A stretch of DNA of 61,161 bases from Novosphingobium sp. (GTDB lineage Bacteria; Pseudomonadota; Alphaproteobacteria; Sphingomonadales; Sphingomonadaceae), in the NCBI RefSeq assembly GCF_019748365.1, contig NZ_JAIEPN010000099.1, positions 1-61,161 of the forward strand, given 5' to 3'. The position numbers and the translations under genes are program-made. Position 1 is the first letter of the stretch. The number at the start of each line of letters is the position of its first letter. Of this stretch, positions 45,039 through 54,271 are shown piece by piece. The notes beneath the pieces were generated by a model. The model saw only the letters and a program-made list of their open reading frames with translations. It made no database searches and was not told where the DNA came from.

Positions 45039-45851
45039 TCACACCCACAGCAACCACGCCAGCCCCGCTGCGCCCAGCACAATGCGGTACACGGCAAACG
45101 GTGTGAAGCCGCGTCGGCTGACATAGCCGATGAAAAACTTGATCACGACCAGCGAGACGACGAACGAGACGACCGAGCCGATCGCGATTTCCTTCAGGCC
45201 GACAGGGCCTGCGCCTGCGGCCAGCTCGTCGCGGTGGTCCCACAGCTGCTTCACCGTCGCGCCCAGCATCGTCGGGACGGCGAGGAAGAAGCTGAACTCC
45301 GCCGCGGTCTTGCGGTTCTCGCCCATCACCAGCGCGCCCATGATCGTCGCGCCCGAGCGCGAGACGCCTGGGATCACCGCGATGCACTGCATCATGCCAA
45401 TGCGGATCGCCTGTGCGAGCGGCATCTGCCCCACCGGCCGGTAGGTCTGGTGCGAGACCAGCAGCTCCACCGCGATGATCGCAAAGCCGCCGAGGATCAG
45501 CGCGATACAGACGACGACCGGGTTCTCCAGCAGCAGATCGATCCGCGATTTGAACAGCACGCCGACGATCGCCGCCGGAATGAACGCCGCCAGCACGTTG
45601 CGCACGAACGCGATCGATTCGCGCGATCCGCGCAGCGCGCCCAGCGCGACGTCCATGAATGTGCGCCAGTAGAGCACCACCACCGCCATGACCGCCGGCA
45701 GCTGGATAACGACGTTGAACACTTCCCAGGTCTTCGCATCATAGCCGAACAGCTCCGACGCGAGGATCAGGTGCCCGGTCGAGGAAACCGGGATGAACTC
45801 GGTAAGCCCCTCGACGATGCCGAGCAGAATGGCGGTGATGGTCGTATCCAT
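45039..45851 (-). CDS. uppP: Undecaprenyl-diphosphatase UppP (BacA)
   Basis: This is a 270-residue, multi-helix membrane phosphatase that recycles undecaprenyl pyrophosphate to the carrier lipid for peptidoglycan and surface glycans. The two catalytic motifs are EGLTEFIPVSSTGHLIL (N-terminus) and PGVSRSGATIMGAL. It can confer bacitracin tolerance. It is followed upstream (46 kb side) by an 86-bp palindromic repeat. Confidence 0.94.
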   Translation of the reverse strand: MDTTITAILLGIVEGLTEFIPVSSTGHLILASELFGYDAKTWEVFNVVIQLPAVMAVVVLYWRTFMDVALGALRGSRESIAFVRNVLAAFIPAAIVGVLFKSRIDLLLENPVVVCIALILGGFAIIAVELLVSHQTYRPVGQMPLAQAIRIGMMQCIAVIPGVSRSGATIMGALVMGENRKTAAEFSFFLAVPTMLGATVKQLWDHRDELAAGAGPVGLKEIAIGSVVSFVVSLVVIKFFIGYVSRRGFTPFAVYRIVLGAAGLAWLLWV

Positions 45852-45925
45852 GGGCGTCAGGCCTCGCCGCAGCGCAGCATTCTGTCAAGCGCGTGCGTGG
45901 CTTAAACTTTTGTCATGTCGGGAGA

Positions 45926-46011
45926 CCCACCCCCGACCCCTCCCGCAGGCGGGAGGGGAGAAGAAGGCGCTACGTGCTCCCCTCCCGCTTGCGGGAGGGG
46001 CCGGGGGTGGG
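45926..46011. repeat. 86-bp GC-rich palindromic element
   Basis: Two 21-nt outer arms (CCCACCCCCGACCCCTCCCGC and its 20-of-21 complement) enclose two smaller hairpins, each CCCCTCCCGC with GCGGGAGGGG or nearly so, joined by a 20-nt linker. It lies just after the M13 peptidase stop and could act as its terminator or as a repeated element. Confidence 0.75.
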
Positions 46012-46024
46012 CCCTCAAAGCGCC

Positions 46025-48160
46025 TCACCAGATCCGCACGCGATCCTTCGGCGCAAGGTACAGCTTGTCACCCGGCTTGACCTTGAACGCCGCATACCAG
46101 GGATCGAAATTGCGCACGACCGCATTGACCCGCGCCTCGGCCAGCGAATGCGGATCGGTCTTGAGCAGCTGCCTGGCAAACGCCTCGCGCAGTTTCCACC
46201 GCCAGGCCTGGGCATAAGACAGGAAGAAGCGCTGATCGCCGGTCAGCCCATCAAGCACCGGTGCGGGCTTGCCGCCAAGCGAGAGCTTGTATGCGCTATA
46301 TGCCATCGACAGCCCGGCAAGGTCGCCGATGTTCTCGCCCAGGGTCAGCTTGCCGTTGTGGCAGGTCTTGCCGCCGTCATAGGGGCAGACTTGGTCGTAT
46401 TGCGCGGCCAGCTTGGCGCCGAGCGCATCGAAGGTCTTGCGGTCCGCCTTGGTCCACCAGTCCTTGAGCGCGCCGGTCCCGTCATAGCGCGAGCCTTCGT
46501 CGTCGAAGCCGTGGCCGATCTCATGGCCGATGGTCGCGCCCACCGCGCCATAGTTTACCGCCGCATCGGCCTTGGGGTTGAAATAGGGCGGCTGGAGGTA
46601 TGCCGCCGGGAACACGATCTCGTTCGCGGTCGGCTGGTAATAGGCATTCACCGTCTGCGGGGTCATCAGCCACTTGGTTTTGTCGACTGGCTTGGGAAGC
46701 TCGCTCAGGTCGTCCTGCCAGTGCCAGCGCGCCGCTTCGATCGCGTTGGCCAGCGGCTGGTCCGGCTTGATCGTCATACCGTCGTAGGTCTTGAACTTGT
46801 CCGGATAGCCGATCTTCACCGTGAAGGCGTCGAGCTTGGCGAGCGCGGCCTTGCGCGTGGCCGGGCTCATCCACGCCAGCGTCTTGAGCTTCCCTGCCAG
46901 CGCGGCACGCAGGTTGCTCACCAGCGTGATCATTGCCGCCTTGCTCGACGGCGGGAAGTGCTGCTCGACATAGGCCTTGCCGATGCCTTCGCCCAACTGG
47001 CCCTGCACGCTGGAAAGCGCGCGCTGCCAGCGCTGGCGGTCGCGCTCGCGGCCCTGCAGCGTCTTGCCATAGAACGCGAAGCGCGCGTCATCGACGTCGC
47101 TCGGCAGCACCGAGGCGTAGTTCATCAGGAAGTGCGCGGCGGTCCAGGCCTGCAAGGTCGCGATATCCTCCTCGCCCAGCAGCTTGATCAGCGCCGGGAC
47201 GCCGCCGCCCAGCTTGGCGAGGTCGTCCTTGGAAAGGCCCAGTTTGGCAACCTTGTCCGCGCTCGGCGGGATCTCCCCCACGAACAGCGATTGCGCCTGG
47301 CCCAGCCCGGAACCGTCGAGCAGCGTCGCCACCGGAAACGCGCCGCCCATCGCCACGAGGTCCGCGCGCGAAACGCGGTTGGTCGTCAGCAGCGGATTGC
47401 GCTGCAGCGCCTTGTCCCAATCGAGCACCGCGATCTTGCGCTCGAAGTCATAGACCTTGGCCGCCGTGCCGGCCGGATCGGCATAGCCTGCCTTGCCCAG
47501 CATGAAGGCAAGCAGATCGCGGTACTTGCCCTGCAACTCGCGGTTGCGCTCGTTGTCGACCAGGTAATAGTCGCGGTCGGGCAGGCCGAGGCCGCCGAGA
47601 TCGGTGTAGGCCGCATTGGCGCCCGGCTTCTCAGCGTCGATCTGGACGGAGAAACCGACCGGCGAAGGATAGCCCGGCGCGGCAAACAGCGCCGCGAGTT
47701 CGGCTCGCGTCTTCACCCCCTTGATCCGGTCGATATAGGGCTGGGCCGGGGCCATCCCGGCGGCGTTGATGGCATTCTGATCGAGGAAGGCGCGGTAGCT
47801 GTCAGCAATGCGCTGCCCGTCGCTGCCCGGTGCCTGCGGCGTTGCGGCAAGGTTCTCGACAATCTGCTTCACCGCCTGCTCGGCGCCCAGCACCAGCGCC
47901 AGCGCCACGCCGCTGTAGGGGTACTGCGGCGGGATCGTCTCGCTGCGGTCCCACTTGCCGTTCACATAGGCGAAGAAGTCGTCACCTGGTTTCACCGCCG
48001 GATCGATGTCGGCCGGATTGACGCCCCAGCCCCCGAAAGTCGGGATGCGATACCCGTCAATCTCGGCGGAGGCCTTGGCGGTTTCGGCGTGGGCAGCGAG
48101 GGGGATGGTGAGCGCAAAAAGCGAGGCAGCGGAAAGCGCGCCCTTCATCGGCTTCAACAT
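46025..48160 (-). CDS. pepO: M13 family metallopeptidase (neprilysin/PepO-like)
   Basis: This is a 711-residue secreted zinc endopeptidase. Signal peptide MLKPMKGALSAASLFALTIPLAAHAE is followed by the M13 N-terminal domain (VKPGDDFFAYVNGKWDRSETIPP) and the C-terminal catalytic domain with HEIGHGFDDEG (the HExxH), GENIGDLAGL (third zinc ligand, Glu) and a typical end VKPGDKLYLAPKDRVRIW. It degrades small periplasmic or extracellular peptides. ATG 48160 gives the signal peptide. The palindrome follows 13 bp downstream. Confidence 0.93.
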   Translation of the reverse strand: MLKPMKGALSAASLFALTIPLAAHAETAKASAEIDGYRIPTFGGWGVNPADIDPAVKPGDDFFAYVNGKWDRSETIPPQYPYSGVALALVLGAEQAVKQIVENLAATPQAPGSDGQRIADSYRAFLDQNAINAAGMAPAQPYIDRIKGVKTRAELAALFAAPGYPSPVGFSVQIDAEKPGANAAYTDLGGLGLPDRDYYLVDNERNRELQGKYRDLLAFMLGKAGYADPAGTAAKVYDFERKIAVLDWDKALQRNPLLTTNRVSRADLVAMGGAFPVATLLDGSGLGQAQSLFVGEIPPSADKVAKLGLSKDDLAKLGGGVPALIKLLGEEDIATLQAWTAAHFLMNYASVLPSDVDDARFAFYGKTLQGRERDRQRWQRALSSVQGQLGEGIGKAYVEQHFPPSSKAAMITLVSNLRAALAGKLKTLAWMSPATRKAALAKLDAFTVKIGYPDKFKTYDGMTIKPDQPLANAIEAARWHWQDDLSELPKPVDKTKWLMTPQTVNAYYQPTANEIVFPAAYLQPPYFNPKADAAVNYGAVGATIGHEIGHGFDDEGSRYDGTGALKDWWTKADRKTFDALGAKLAAQYDQVCPYDGGKTCHNGKLTLGENIGDLAGLSMAYSAYKLSLGGKPAPVLDGLTGDQRFFLSYAQAWRWKLREAFARQLLKTDPHSLAEARVNAVVRNFDPWYAAFKVKPGDKLYLAPKDRVRIW

Positions 48161-48261
48161 GGCTCTGGATTGTCCAATCGATTGCGAATGTACCGTAACG
48201 GGACACTAACCAAGGTTTGGCGCTTGTCCAGCACCCGCCGGTAATGCTGATGTGTCGGCCG

Positions 48262-50097
48262 TCAGACCTCCGCGCTGTCGAACTGCAGCCGGGCGAGGCG
48301 GGCATAGAGCCCGTCCTGCGCCGAAAGCGCGGCGTGGGTGCCCTGCTCGACGATGCGGCCCTTCTCCATCACCACGATGCGGTCCGCCGCGCGCACGGTG
48401 GCGAGGCGGTGCGCGATCACGAGCGTGGTGCGCGCCTTCATCAACCGGTCGAGCGCGTCCTGCACCAGCCGCTCGCTCTCGGCGTCGAGCGCGCTGGTCG
48501 CTTCATCGAGCAGCAGGATCGGCGCATCGCGCAGCAGCGCGCGGGCAATCGCGATACGCTGGCGCTGTCCGCCCGAAAGCCGCGCGCCGTCCTCGCCGAG
48601 GAAGGTGTCGAGCCCCTGCGGCAAGTCCTTGAGGAACGTGGCCGCATTGGCCGCTTCCGCCGCTTCCCAGATCTGCGCGTCGCTCGCGCCCCAGTTGCCA
48701 TAGCGCAAGTTGTCGCGCGCGGAGGCGGCAAACAGCACGCCTTCCTGCGGCACCAGCGCCATGCGCGCGCGCACTTCGGCCGGGTCTGCCTGCGGCAGCG
48801 GCACGCCATCGATCCGCACCATGCCGGCATGGGGATCGTAGAACCGCTCGGCGAGCAGGAACAGCGTGGACTTGCCCGCACCCGATGGGCCGACGATGGC
48901 GACGGTCTCGCCCGGCTCCACGCTGAGCGAGAAGTCCTCGAGCGCGGCCACTTCCGGGCGGCTGGGATAGCGGAACGAGACGTTCTGGAAGGCGATCTGC
49001 CCGCGCGGCGGCTGCGGCAGATGCAGCGGCCGTGCCGGGGCCGTGATCTCGGGCTGTTCGAGCAGCAGTTCGTTGAGCCGGCCAGCCGCGCCCGCACCGC
49101 GCAGCAGATCGCCGTAGACCTCCGTCAAGGCGCCTATTGCGCCCGCAACGATCCCGCCCGTGAGCACGAAGGCGGCGATGGTGCCGCCGCTGATCGAACC
49201 GTTGGCCACCGCCGTTGCGCCCTGCCACATCAGCGTCGCGATCCCGCCGAACACCAGCACGATGACGATCGCGGTCATGATCGAGCGGATCATGATTCGC
49301 CGCTTGGCCGCACCGAAGGTGCGCTCCACCGCCTCACCGAAGCGCCCGGCCTCGCGGCTTTCCTGCCCGAACGCCTGCACGACCTTCATCGCACCCAGCA
49401 CTTCGCTGATCTGCACGCCGATATCGGCCACGCGGTCCTGACTGGAGCGCGAAGCCTTGCGCAGGCGCGAGCCGAAGAACACGATCGGGCCGACGACAAC
49501 CGGAATGCCTACGAGCAGCCCGGCGGTCAGCGCCGGGGCCAGTGTGAAAAGATAGGCGATCCCGCCCAGCGCCGTGATCGAGTTCCGCAGCGCGATCGAA
49601 ACGGTTGTGCCCACCACCTGCTCGATGATCGCGGTGTCGGACGTCATGCGCGAGGAGATTTCCTTCGGACTGTTCGTCTCGAAGAAGCTGGGCGGCATGC
49701 GCAGGAGATTGCCCTGTACCTTGAGCCGGATGTCGGCGACCACGCGCTCGCCCAGCCACGATACGAAGTAGAACCGCACCGCGGTGCCAAGGCCGAGGAT
49801 CAACACCACGACAAGGAGCCAGCGGAACGAGCTGTTGATCGTCTCGGCATTGGCGCCCTTGCCGAAGGCCTTGTCGATGATCGACCTGAAGCTGGCCGGA
49901 ATCGCGATGGTCGCGCCCGACGTGATCAGCAGCGCCGTCAGCGCAATCGCCACTTCGCCAGGATACGACATGCCCTGACGCAGCAGCATGCGCAGCGGGC
50001 TGAGGCTGCGCGCGGGCCGGGTGGCGGGAGCGGTTTCGGCAGGTGCGGCCTTGGCAGCCGCAACGTGCGGGCCGGCATTCTCTTGTGTGGCGTCCAT
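48262..50097 (-). CDS. ABC exporter, fused membrane and ATPase domains (MsbA-like)
   Basis: This is a 611-residue half-transporter with a six-helix membrane domain followed by an ATPase: Walker A GPSGAGKSTLFLLAERFYDP, signature LSGGQRQRIAIARAL, Walker B ILLLDEATSALD and the H-loop IAHRLATV. Such exporters move lipids, drugs or peptides outward. An N-terminal, Ala-rich, low-complexity stretch (MDATQENAGPHVAAAKAAPA) is typical of sphingomonad forms. ATG 50097 is chosen over a start 24 codons upstream. The cargo is unknown. Confidence 0.9.
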   Translation of the reverse strand: MDATQENAGPHVAAAKAAPAETAPATRPARSLSPLRMLLRQGMSYPGEVAIALTALLITSGATIAIPASFRSIIDKAFGKGANAETINSSFRWLLVVVLILGLGTAVRFYFVSWLGERVVADIRLKVQGNLLRMPPSFFETNSPKEISSRMTSDTAIIEQVVGTTVSIALRNSITALGGIAYLFTLAPALTAGLLVGIPVVVGPIVFFGSRLRKASRSSQDRVADIGVQISEVLGAMKVVQAFGQESREAGRFGEAVERTFGAAKRRIMIRSIMTAIVIVLVFGGIATLMWQGATAVANGSISGGTIAAFVLTGGIVAGAIGALTEVYGDLLRGAGAAGRLNELLLEQPEITAPARPLHLPQPPRGQIAFQNVSFRYPSRPEVAALEDFSLSVEPGETVAIVGPSGAGKSTLFLLAERFYDPHAGMVRIDGVPLPQADPAEVRARMALVPQEGVLFAASARDNLRYGNWGASDAQIWEAAEAANAATFLKDLPQGLDTFLGEDGARLSGGQRQRIAIARALLRDAPILLLDEATSALDAESERLVQDALDRLMKARTTLVIAHRLATVRAADRIVVMEKGRIVEQGTHAALSAQDGLYARLARLQFDSAEV

Positions 50098-50255
50098 CGG
50101 GTTCGCCCTAGCCCATGCGGCAAGGGGCTGGAAGGGGGCAGCGGGGCAAACCTGTCCTGCTTGGGGCAATGGTGCGTTGCACCAAGTCGAGAATCACGGC
50201 ACACTGGGCGCAATCGGAGCAGTCTACGGCTCCGCAACAACAAAAGGTGTTCGCA

Positions 50256-51503
50256 GTGCTCTACAAGGCTTACGAGATTCAGCGTTCGATGCTGAACGCT
50301 GGCAGCGCGATGGCGTCGATGGGTGCCGATATGCTCACCGATCCGCGCAACCCCTGGGCGCCCTTCGGCGGGACGCAGATGCTCGCCTCCGCGCTCGAGG
50401 TGTTCGCCCACGCCGCTGCCCCGCGCGGCAAGCCGGCGTTCGGGATCAAGATCATCAACGTCGACGGCCATCCCCATGCCGTGAACGAGACGGTGGAGAT
50501 CCAGCAGCCCTTCGGCAACTTGCGCAAGTTCACGCACGAGGGCCTGCCCGCCGATGCGCCGCGCCTCCTGATCGTCGCGCCGATGAGCGGCCACTATGCC
50601 ACGCTGCTGCGCGGCACGGTGGAGCGCATGCTGGAGCGCTGCGTGGTCTACATCACCGACTGGGCGGACGCGAAGTATGTGCCGCTGGCCGAGGGCCGCT
50701 TCGATCTCGATGAGTACATCGACTACCTGATCGGCTACCTCGAGCACATCGGCCCCGGCACGCACATGATGGCGGTCTGCCAGCCTTCGGTCCCCGCGCT
50801 GGCGGCGACCGGCGTGATGGCGGTGCGCGAACATCCGTGCCGCCCGGTCACGCTCACCATGATGGGCGGCCCGATCGACACGCGCGAAAGCCCGACCGCA
50901 GTCAACGACCACGCGATCACCAAGCCGTTCGTGTGGTTCAAGCACAACGTGATCACCACCGTGCCCGCCAACTATCCGGGTGCGGGGCGGCAGGTTTATC
51001 CGGGCTTCGTCCAGCTCGCGAGCTTCATGTCGATGAACCTCGGCAGCCACATGAACGCCCACTACGGCCTGTTCAAGCACCTCGTGCAGGGTGACGGCGA
51101 AAGCGCGGATGCGACCAAGACGTTCTACGATGAATACCGCGCCGTCTGCGACATGACGGCCGAGTTCTACCTGCAGACCGTCGATGTCGTGTTCCAGCAG
51201 CACCTGCTGCCCAAGGGCGAGCTTGTCCACCGCGGCATCCTCGTCGATCTCGGCGCGATCAAGGATACCGCGATCCTTTGCATCGAGGGCGAGCGCGACG
51301 ACATCTCCGGCATTGGCCAGACCAAGGCGGCGCTCAAGGTCACGCCGAACCTGCCGGAGAAGCTCAAGAAGTACCACCTCGCGCCCGAAGTCGGCCATTA
51401 TGGCATCTTCAACGGCTCGCGCTGGCGCAACTCGATCGCGCCGGTGGTCGAAGGCTGGATTCGCAGCAACAGCGCCGCACGCAAGCTAAGCGTGGTGGCC
51501 TGA
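50256..51503 (+). CDS. phaZ: Intracellular poly(3-hydroxybutyrate) depolymerase PhaZ
   Basis: This is a 415-residue cytoplasmic depolymerase that breaks down stored polyhydroxyalkanoate. The N-terminus MLYKAYEIQRSML is the mark of the family; C175 in AVCQPSVPALAA is in the nucleophile-elbow position, as the Cys in Ralstonia PhaZ1; H386-region motif PEVGHYGIFNG holds the catalytic His. Start GTG 50256 has AAAGG about 8 nt upstream, and the family start supports it. It is followed by a strong terminator. Confidence 0.92.
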   Translation: MLYKAYEIQRSMLNAGSAMASMGADMLTDPRNPWAPFGGTQMLASALEVFAHAAAPRGKPAFGIKIINVDGHPHAVNETVEIQQPFGNLRKFTHEGLPADAPRLLIVAPMSGHYATLLRGTVERMLERCVVYITDWADAKYVPLAEGRFDLDEYIDYLIGYLEHIGPGTHMMAVCQPSVPALAATGVMAVREHPCRPVTLTMMGGPIDTRESPTAVNDHAITKPFVWFKHNVITTVPANYPGAGRQVYPGFVQLASFMSMNLGSHMNAHYGLFKHLVQGDGESADATKTFYDEYRAVCDMTAEFYLQTVDVVFQQHLLPKGELVHRGILVDLGAIKDTAILCIEGERDDISGIGQTKAALKVTPNLPEKLKKYHLAPEVGHYGIFNGSRWRNSIAPVVEGWIRSNSAARKLSVVA

Positions 51504-51506
51504 TCA

Positions 51507-51537
51507 TTCCGCCCCGCCGCTGTGCGACGGGGCGGAA
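51507..51537 (+). terminator. Terminator after phaZ
   Basis: A perfect 10-bp stem TTCCGCCCCG/CGGGGCGGAA with an 11-nt loop lies 3 bp after the phaZ stop. There is no T run, so it may be Rho-aided or a 3' stabiliser. Confidence 0.65.
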
Positions 51538-51681
51538 ACGATGGTTTCGGATAAGAAAGCCGCCCGGTCCTGTGCGGAAATGGCACGCCGGCGCCAGAAA
51601 TGCCGCGCCGTGGGCCTTGCGCGCATTGTTGAAACACTGTGCAACGCTTCGGCAAACCGGAGGCTGCATTTGGCTGGCAAC

Positions 51682-52647
51682 ATGGCCCCCATGGATATGT
51701 TACTTCACAGCGTCGGCAGCGACGATCTGCCGGGTTTCTGCGCCTGCAGCGAGGACCATGTCGAACTGCACGGTGCGGCCTCCACGCCCCGCGTCAGCGT
51801 GGTGCTGCCGGTCCACAACGGTGCGGCCTTTCTCGACGCCGCGATCGCCTCGATCCTCGGCCAGACGTTCCGCGATTTCGAACTGATCTGCGTTGATGAT
51901 GGCTCGACCGACGAGACGCCGCAGATCCTCCAGCGCCACGCGCTGGCGGACCGGCGCATCCGGATCATCACCAATCGCCCCAACAAGGGCTTGCCGGGCG
52001 CGCTCAACACCGGCTTTGCGGCCGCGCGCGGGGCGCTGCACACCTGGACGTCGGACGACAACATCGCCCGCCCGCACATGCTGGCACGGCTGGTGGCGGC
52101 GCTCGATGCCGATCCGGGCGTGGCGATTGCCTATGCCGATTTCAGCGTGATCGACGCGCAGGGCGAGGTGACCGGCCTTCAGAAGATGGGGCCCGCTTCC
52201 GATCTCCTGCTCGGCAACCGGATCGGTGCTGCCTTCCTCTATCGCGCCGAAGTCACCAAGGCGCTCTCGGGCTATGACGAGGCGCTGTTCGGCATCGAGG
52301 ACTACGACTTCTGGCTGCGCGCCGTGCGCCGCTTCTACTTCGTGAAGGTCGAGGAAGACCTCTATCTCTACCGCCGCCACGAGGCGAGCCTGACGGACCG
52401 TCGCGCGCTGCGCATCCACCGGCTGGGTTCGCAGATCATGCGCCGCGAACTCGCGATGGTGCCGAGCCGTGCCATGCGCGCGCGGGCGCTCGTCGAACAT
52501 GGCCTCGCCAGCCGCCTCGATCCGCGGCTCGACATGCTGGCGCGCGGGCTGATCCTCTCACCGGGGCTGGCTAGGGGCAGGATCAAGGCGATCCTGCGCC
52601 ACCTCGCCCAGCATTTCGTGCGTGCGATTACACGAAGAACTGGGTGA
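51682..52647 (+). CDS. Glycosyltransferase family 2
   Basis: This is a 321-residue GT2 enzyme with VSVVLPVHNGAAFLDAAIASILGQTFRDFELICVDDGSTD at the N-terminal end, a DxD-like WTSDDN that binds the nucleotide-sugar, and a later FGIEDYDFWLRAV segment (the acceptor-site acidic motif). It adds a sugar to a surface glycan. No membrane segments are apparent. Three closely spaced ATG codons compete for the start and no Shine-Dalgarno decides; ATG 51682 is used. Its end overlaps the convergent maoC gene by 20 bp. Confidence 0.86.
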   Translation: MAPMDMLLHSVGSDDLPGFCACSEDHVELHGAASTPRVSVVLPVHNGAAFLDAAIASILGQTFRDFELICVDDGSTDETPQILQRHALADRRIRIITNRPNKGLPGALNTGFAAARGALHTWTSDDNIARPHMLARLVAALDADPGVAIAYADFSVIDAQGEVTGLQKMGPASDLLLGNRIGAAFLYRAEVTKALSGYDEALFGIEDYDFWLRAVRRFYFVKVEEDLYLYRRHEASLTDRRALRIHRLGSQIMRRELAMVPSRAMRARALVEHGLASRLDPRLDMLARGLILSPGLARGRIKAILRHLAQHFVRAITRRTG

Positions 52648-53086
52648 TCCACTCGCAGATGAGGGCAGGTTTCGGCTCGCCCTCGATCTCGACCGTGATT
52701 TCCATCGTCTGCTGCCACTGACCGGGGCGCTTCTCGTCCAGCTCGAGCAGCTTGAACACGCCGCGCACGCGCTTGCCGGAACGGACGGGGGCAAGGAAGC
52801 GCGTCTTGTTGCCGCCGTAGTTGACGCCCATCTTCACGCCTTCGGGGCGCGGGCAATCGCTTTCCATCGTCAGCAGCGGGATCAGCGAGAGCGTGAGGAA
52901 ACCGTGCGCGATCGTCCCGCCGAATGGCGTGAGCTTGGCCTTTTCCTCGTCGATGTGGATGAACTGGAAGTCCCCGGTCGCCTCGGCGAACTGGTTGATC
53001 CGCTCCTGCGTCACTTCGACCCAGGCCGAGGTGCCCACCACCTCACCGACCAGCTCCTTGATTGCGCCCGGCGCCATCGTCTTCAT
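52628..53086 (-). CDS. MaoC-family dehydratase (hotdog fold)
   Basis: This is a 152-residue hotdog-fold hydratase with the catalytic Asp/His pair in ATGDFQFIHIDEEKA and the conserved IAHGFLTLSLIP block. It hydrates enoyl-CoA to (R)-3-hydroxyacyl-CoA in relatives. The neighbouring PHA depolymerase makes a role in PHA or fatty-acid turnover attractive, but the genes are convergent, so the link is weak. Confidence 0.87.
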   Translation of the reverse strand: MKTMAPGAIKELVGEVVGTSAWVEVTQERINQFAEATGDFQFIHIDEEKAKLTPFGGTIAHGFLTLSLIPLLTMESDCPRPEGVKMGVNYGGNKTRFLAPVRSGKRVRGVFKLLELDEKRPGQWQQTMEITVEIEGEPKPALICEWITQFFV

Positions 53087-53173
53087 TGCATCGTCTCCGC
53101 TTGCGAGAATTGTTGTCGCCTTTCCATGGCGGCAAGTCGCGCAGCGTTCAACGGTATCTTGCGGCGAGCCGGT

Positions 53174-54271
53174 TCAGCGCGACAAGGCGGCGTTTGTCTT
53201 CCGGCGCGGCTGCAGCGCGTTGAGCGCGCGCTGGGCGGGGAGTTCGATCAGCGCGTGCGAGAGGCCCGAGACGGCCACGAGCAGGCCGATGAATACGCCG
53301 AGCTTCCACAGGCCAAGCTGCAGGTCCGCGCCGACAAGGGCCAGCTTGAATACGATGAACAGGCCGAAGTGGCACAAGTACGTCGAATAGCTCACCTCGC
53401 CGAGCCAGTGGACCGGCCCGCTGGCAAACCACGCCGCGATGCGCCCTTGCGCCAGCGCCATCGCCAGCAGGAGCAGCAGCAGCGCGAGCGGCACCCACGC
53501 CGTTTCCGGCAGCGCGAACCACAGCCCGGCGCCGCAAGTGGCCGCCGCCGCCGCGCCGCAGAGATGGCCGATCCGCCGTGCTGACGGCAAGGCGCGCCAG
53601 TGCAGCCAGAGCCGCGCGGCGAGCGTTCCGGCGGTGAACTCGATCAGGCAGCGCGGGAGGCCGAGCGTGGTGATCGCATCGCCAAGGCTGGCATGGCCCA
53701 GCGCGGCAAACAGCGCGAAGAGCCCCGCCAGCAGCAGGCCGAGCCCGATCGCCAGCGCAGCCGGCCCCCATGCGCGGCGGCCCAGCACGGCGAGCAGCGG
53801 AAACAGCAGATAGGCGGCCATTTCCGTGCTGATCGACCACGCCGGATGGTTCCACGCCAGCGCGCCGGTGAAGCCCCAGTTCTGGATCAGCACCACATGG
53901 AGCGGCAGTTCGGCAAGGGGATAGCCCGCAGAATCGCGGCCGGTGATCGCAAGCAGCACGGCCAGCAGGACGAAACCGGAAAGCACCACCGCATGCAGCG
54001 GCCAGATCCGCGCGATGCGGCGCCACCAGAAGGCGCCGATGTCCGCCGGCTCGAACCGGGCGAGCCGCGCCCCGTAGGTCAGCCAGAGCACGAAGCCCGA
54101 CAGCATGAAGAACAGGTCGACCGCGAGATACCCCTTGGCGAGCATGGCGATCACCGGGGCGGGCAGCAGCGCGGTGAGCGAGAGGCGGATGTGGTAGAAC
54201 ACGACCAGCCACGCCGCGAGCCCGCGCAGGCCGGTCAGCGCTTCGAGCCGCAGCGGCTGCTGCGCCGTCAT
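53174..54271 (-). CDS. Membrane acyltransferase (acyltransferase-3/OafA type)
   Basis: This is a 365-residue integral membrane protein with about ten helices. The acyltransferase-3 family start LTGLRGLAAWLVVFYHIR contains the conserved His; the DLFFMLSGFVLWLTYG block and HPAWSISTEM follow. Such proteins O-acetylate or O-succinylate exopolysaccharides. ATG 54271 overlaps the stop of the ligase gene upstream (ATGA), so they are translated together. Confidence 0.88.
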   Translation of the reverse strand: MTAQQPLRLEALTGLRGLAAWLVVFYHIRLSLTALLPAPVIAMLAKGYLAVDLFFMLSGFVLWLTYGARLARFEPADIGAFWWRRIARIWPLHAVVLSGFVLLAVLLAITGRDSAGYPLAELPLHVVLIQNWGFTGALAWNHPAWSISTEMAAYLLFPLLAVLGRRAWGPAALAIGLGLLLAGLFALFAALGHASLGDAITTLGLPRCLIEFTAGTLAARLWLHWRALPSARRIGHLCGAAAAATCGAGLWFALPETAWVPLALLLLLLAMALAQGRIAAWFASGPVHWLGEVSYSTYLCHFGLFIVFKLALVGADLQLGLWKLGVFIGLLVAVSGLSHALIELPAQRALNALQPRRKTNAALSR

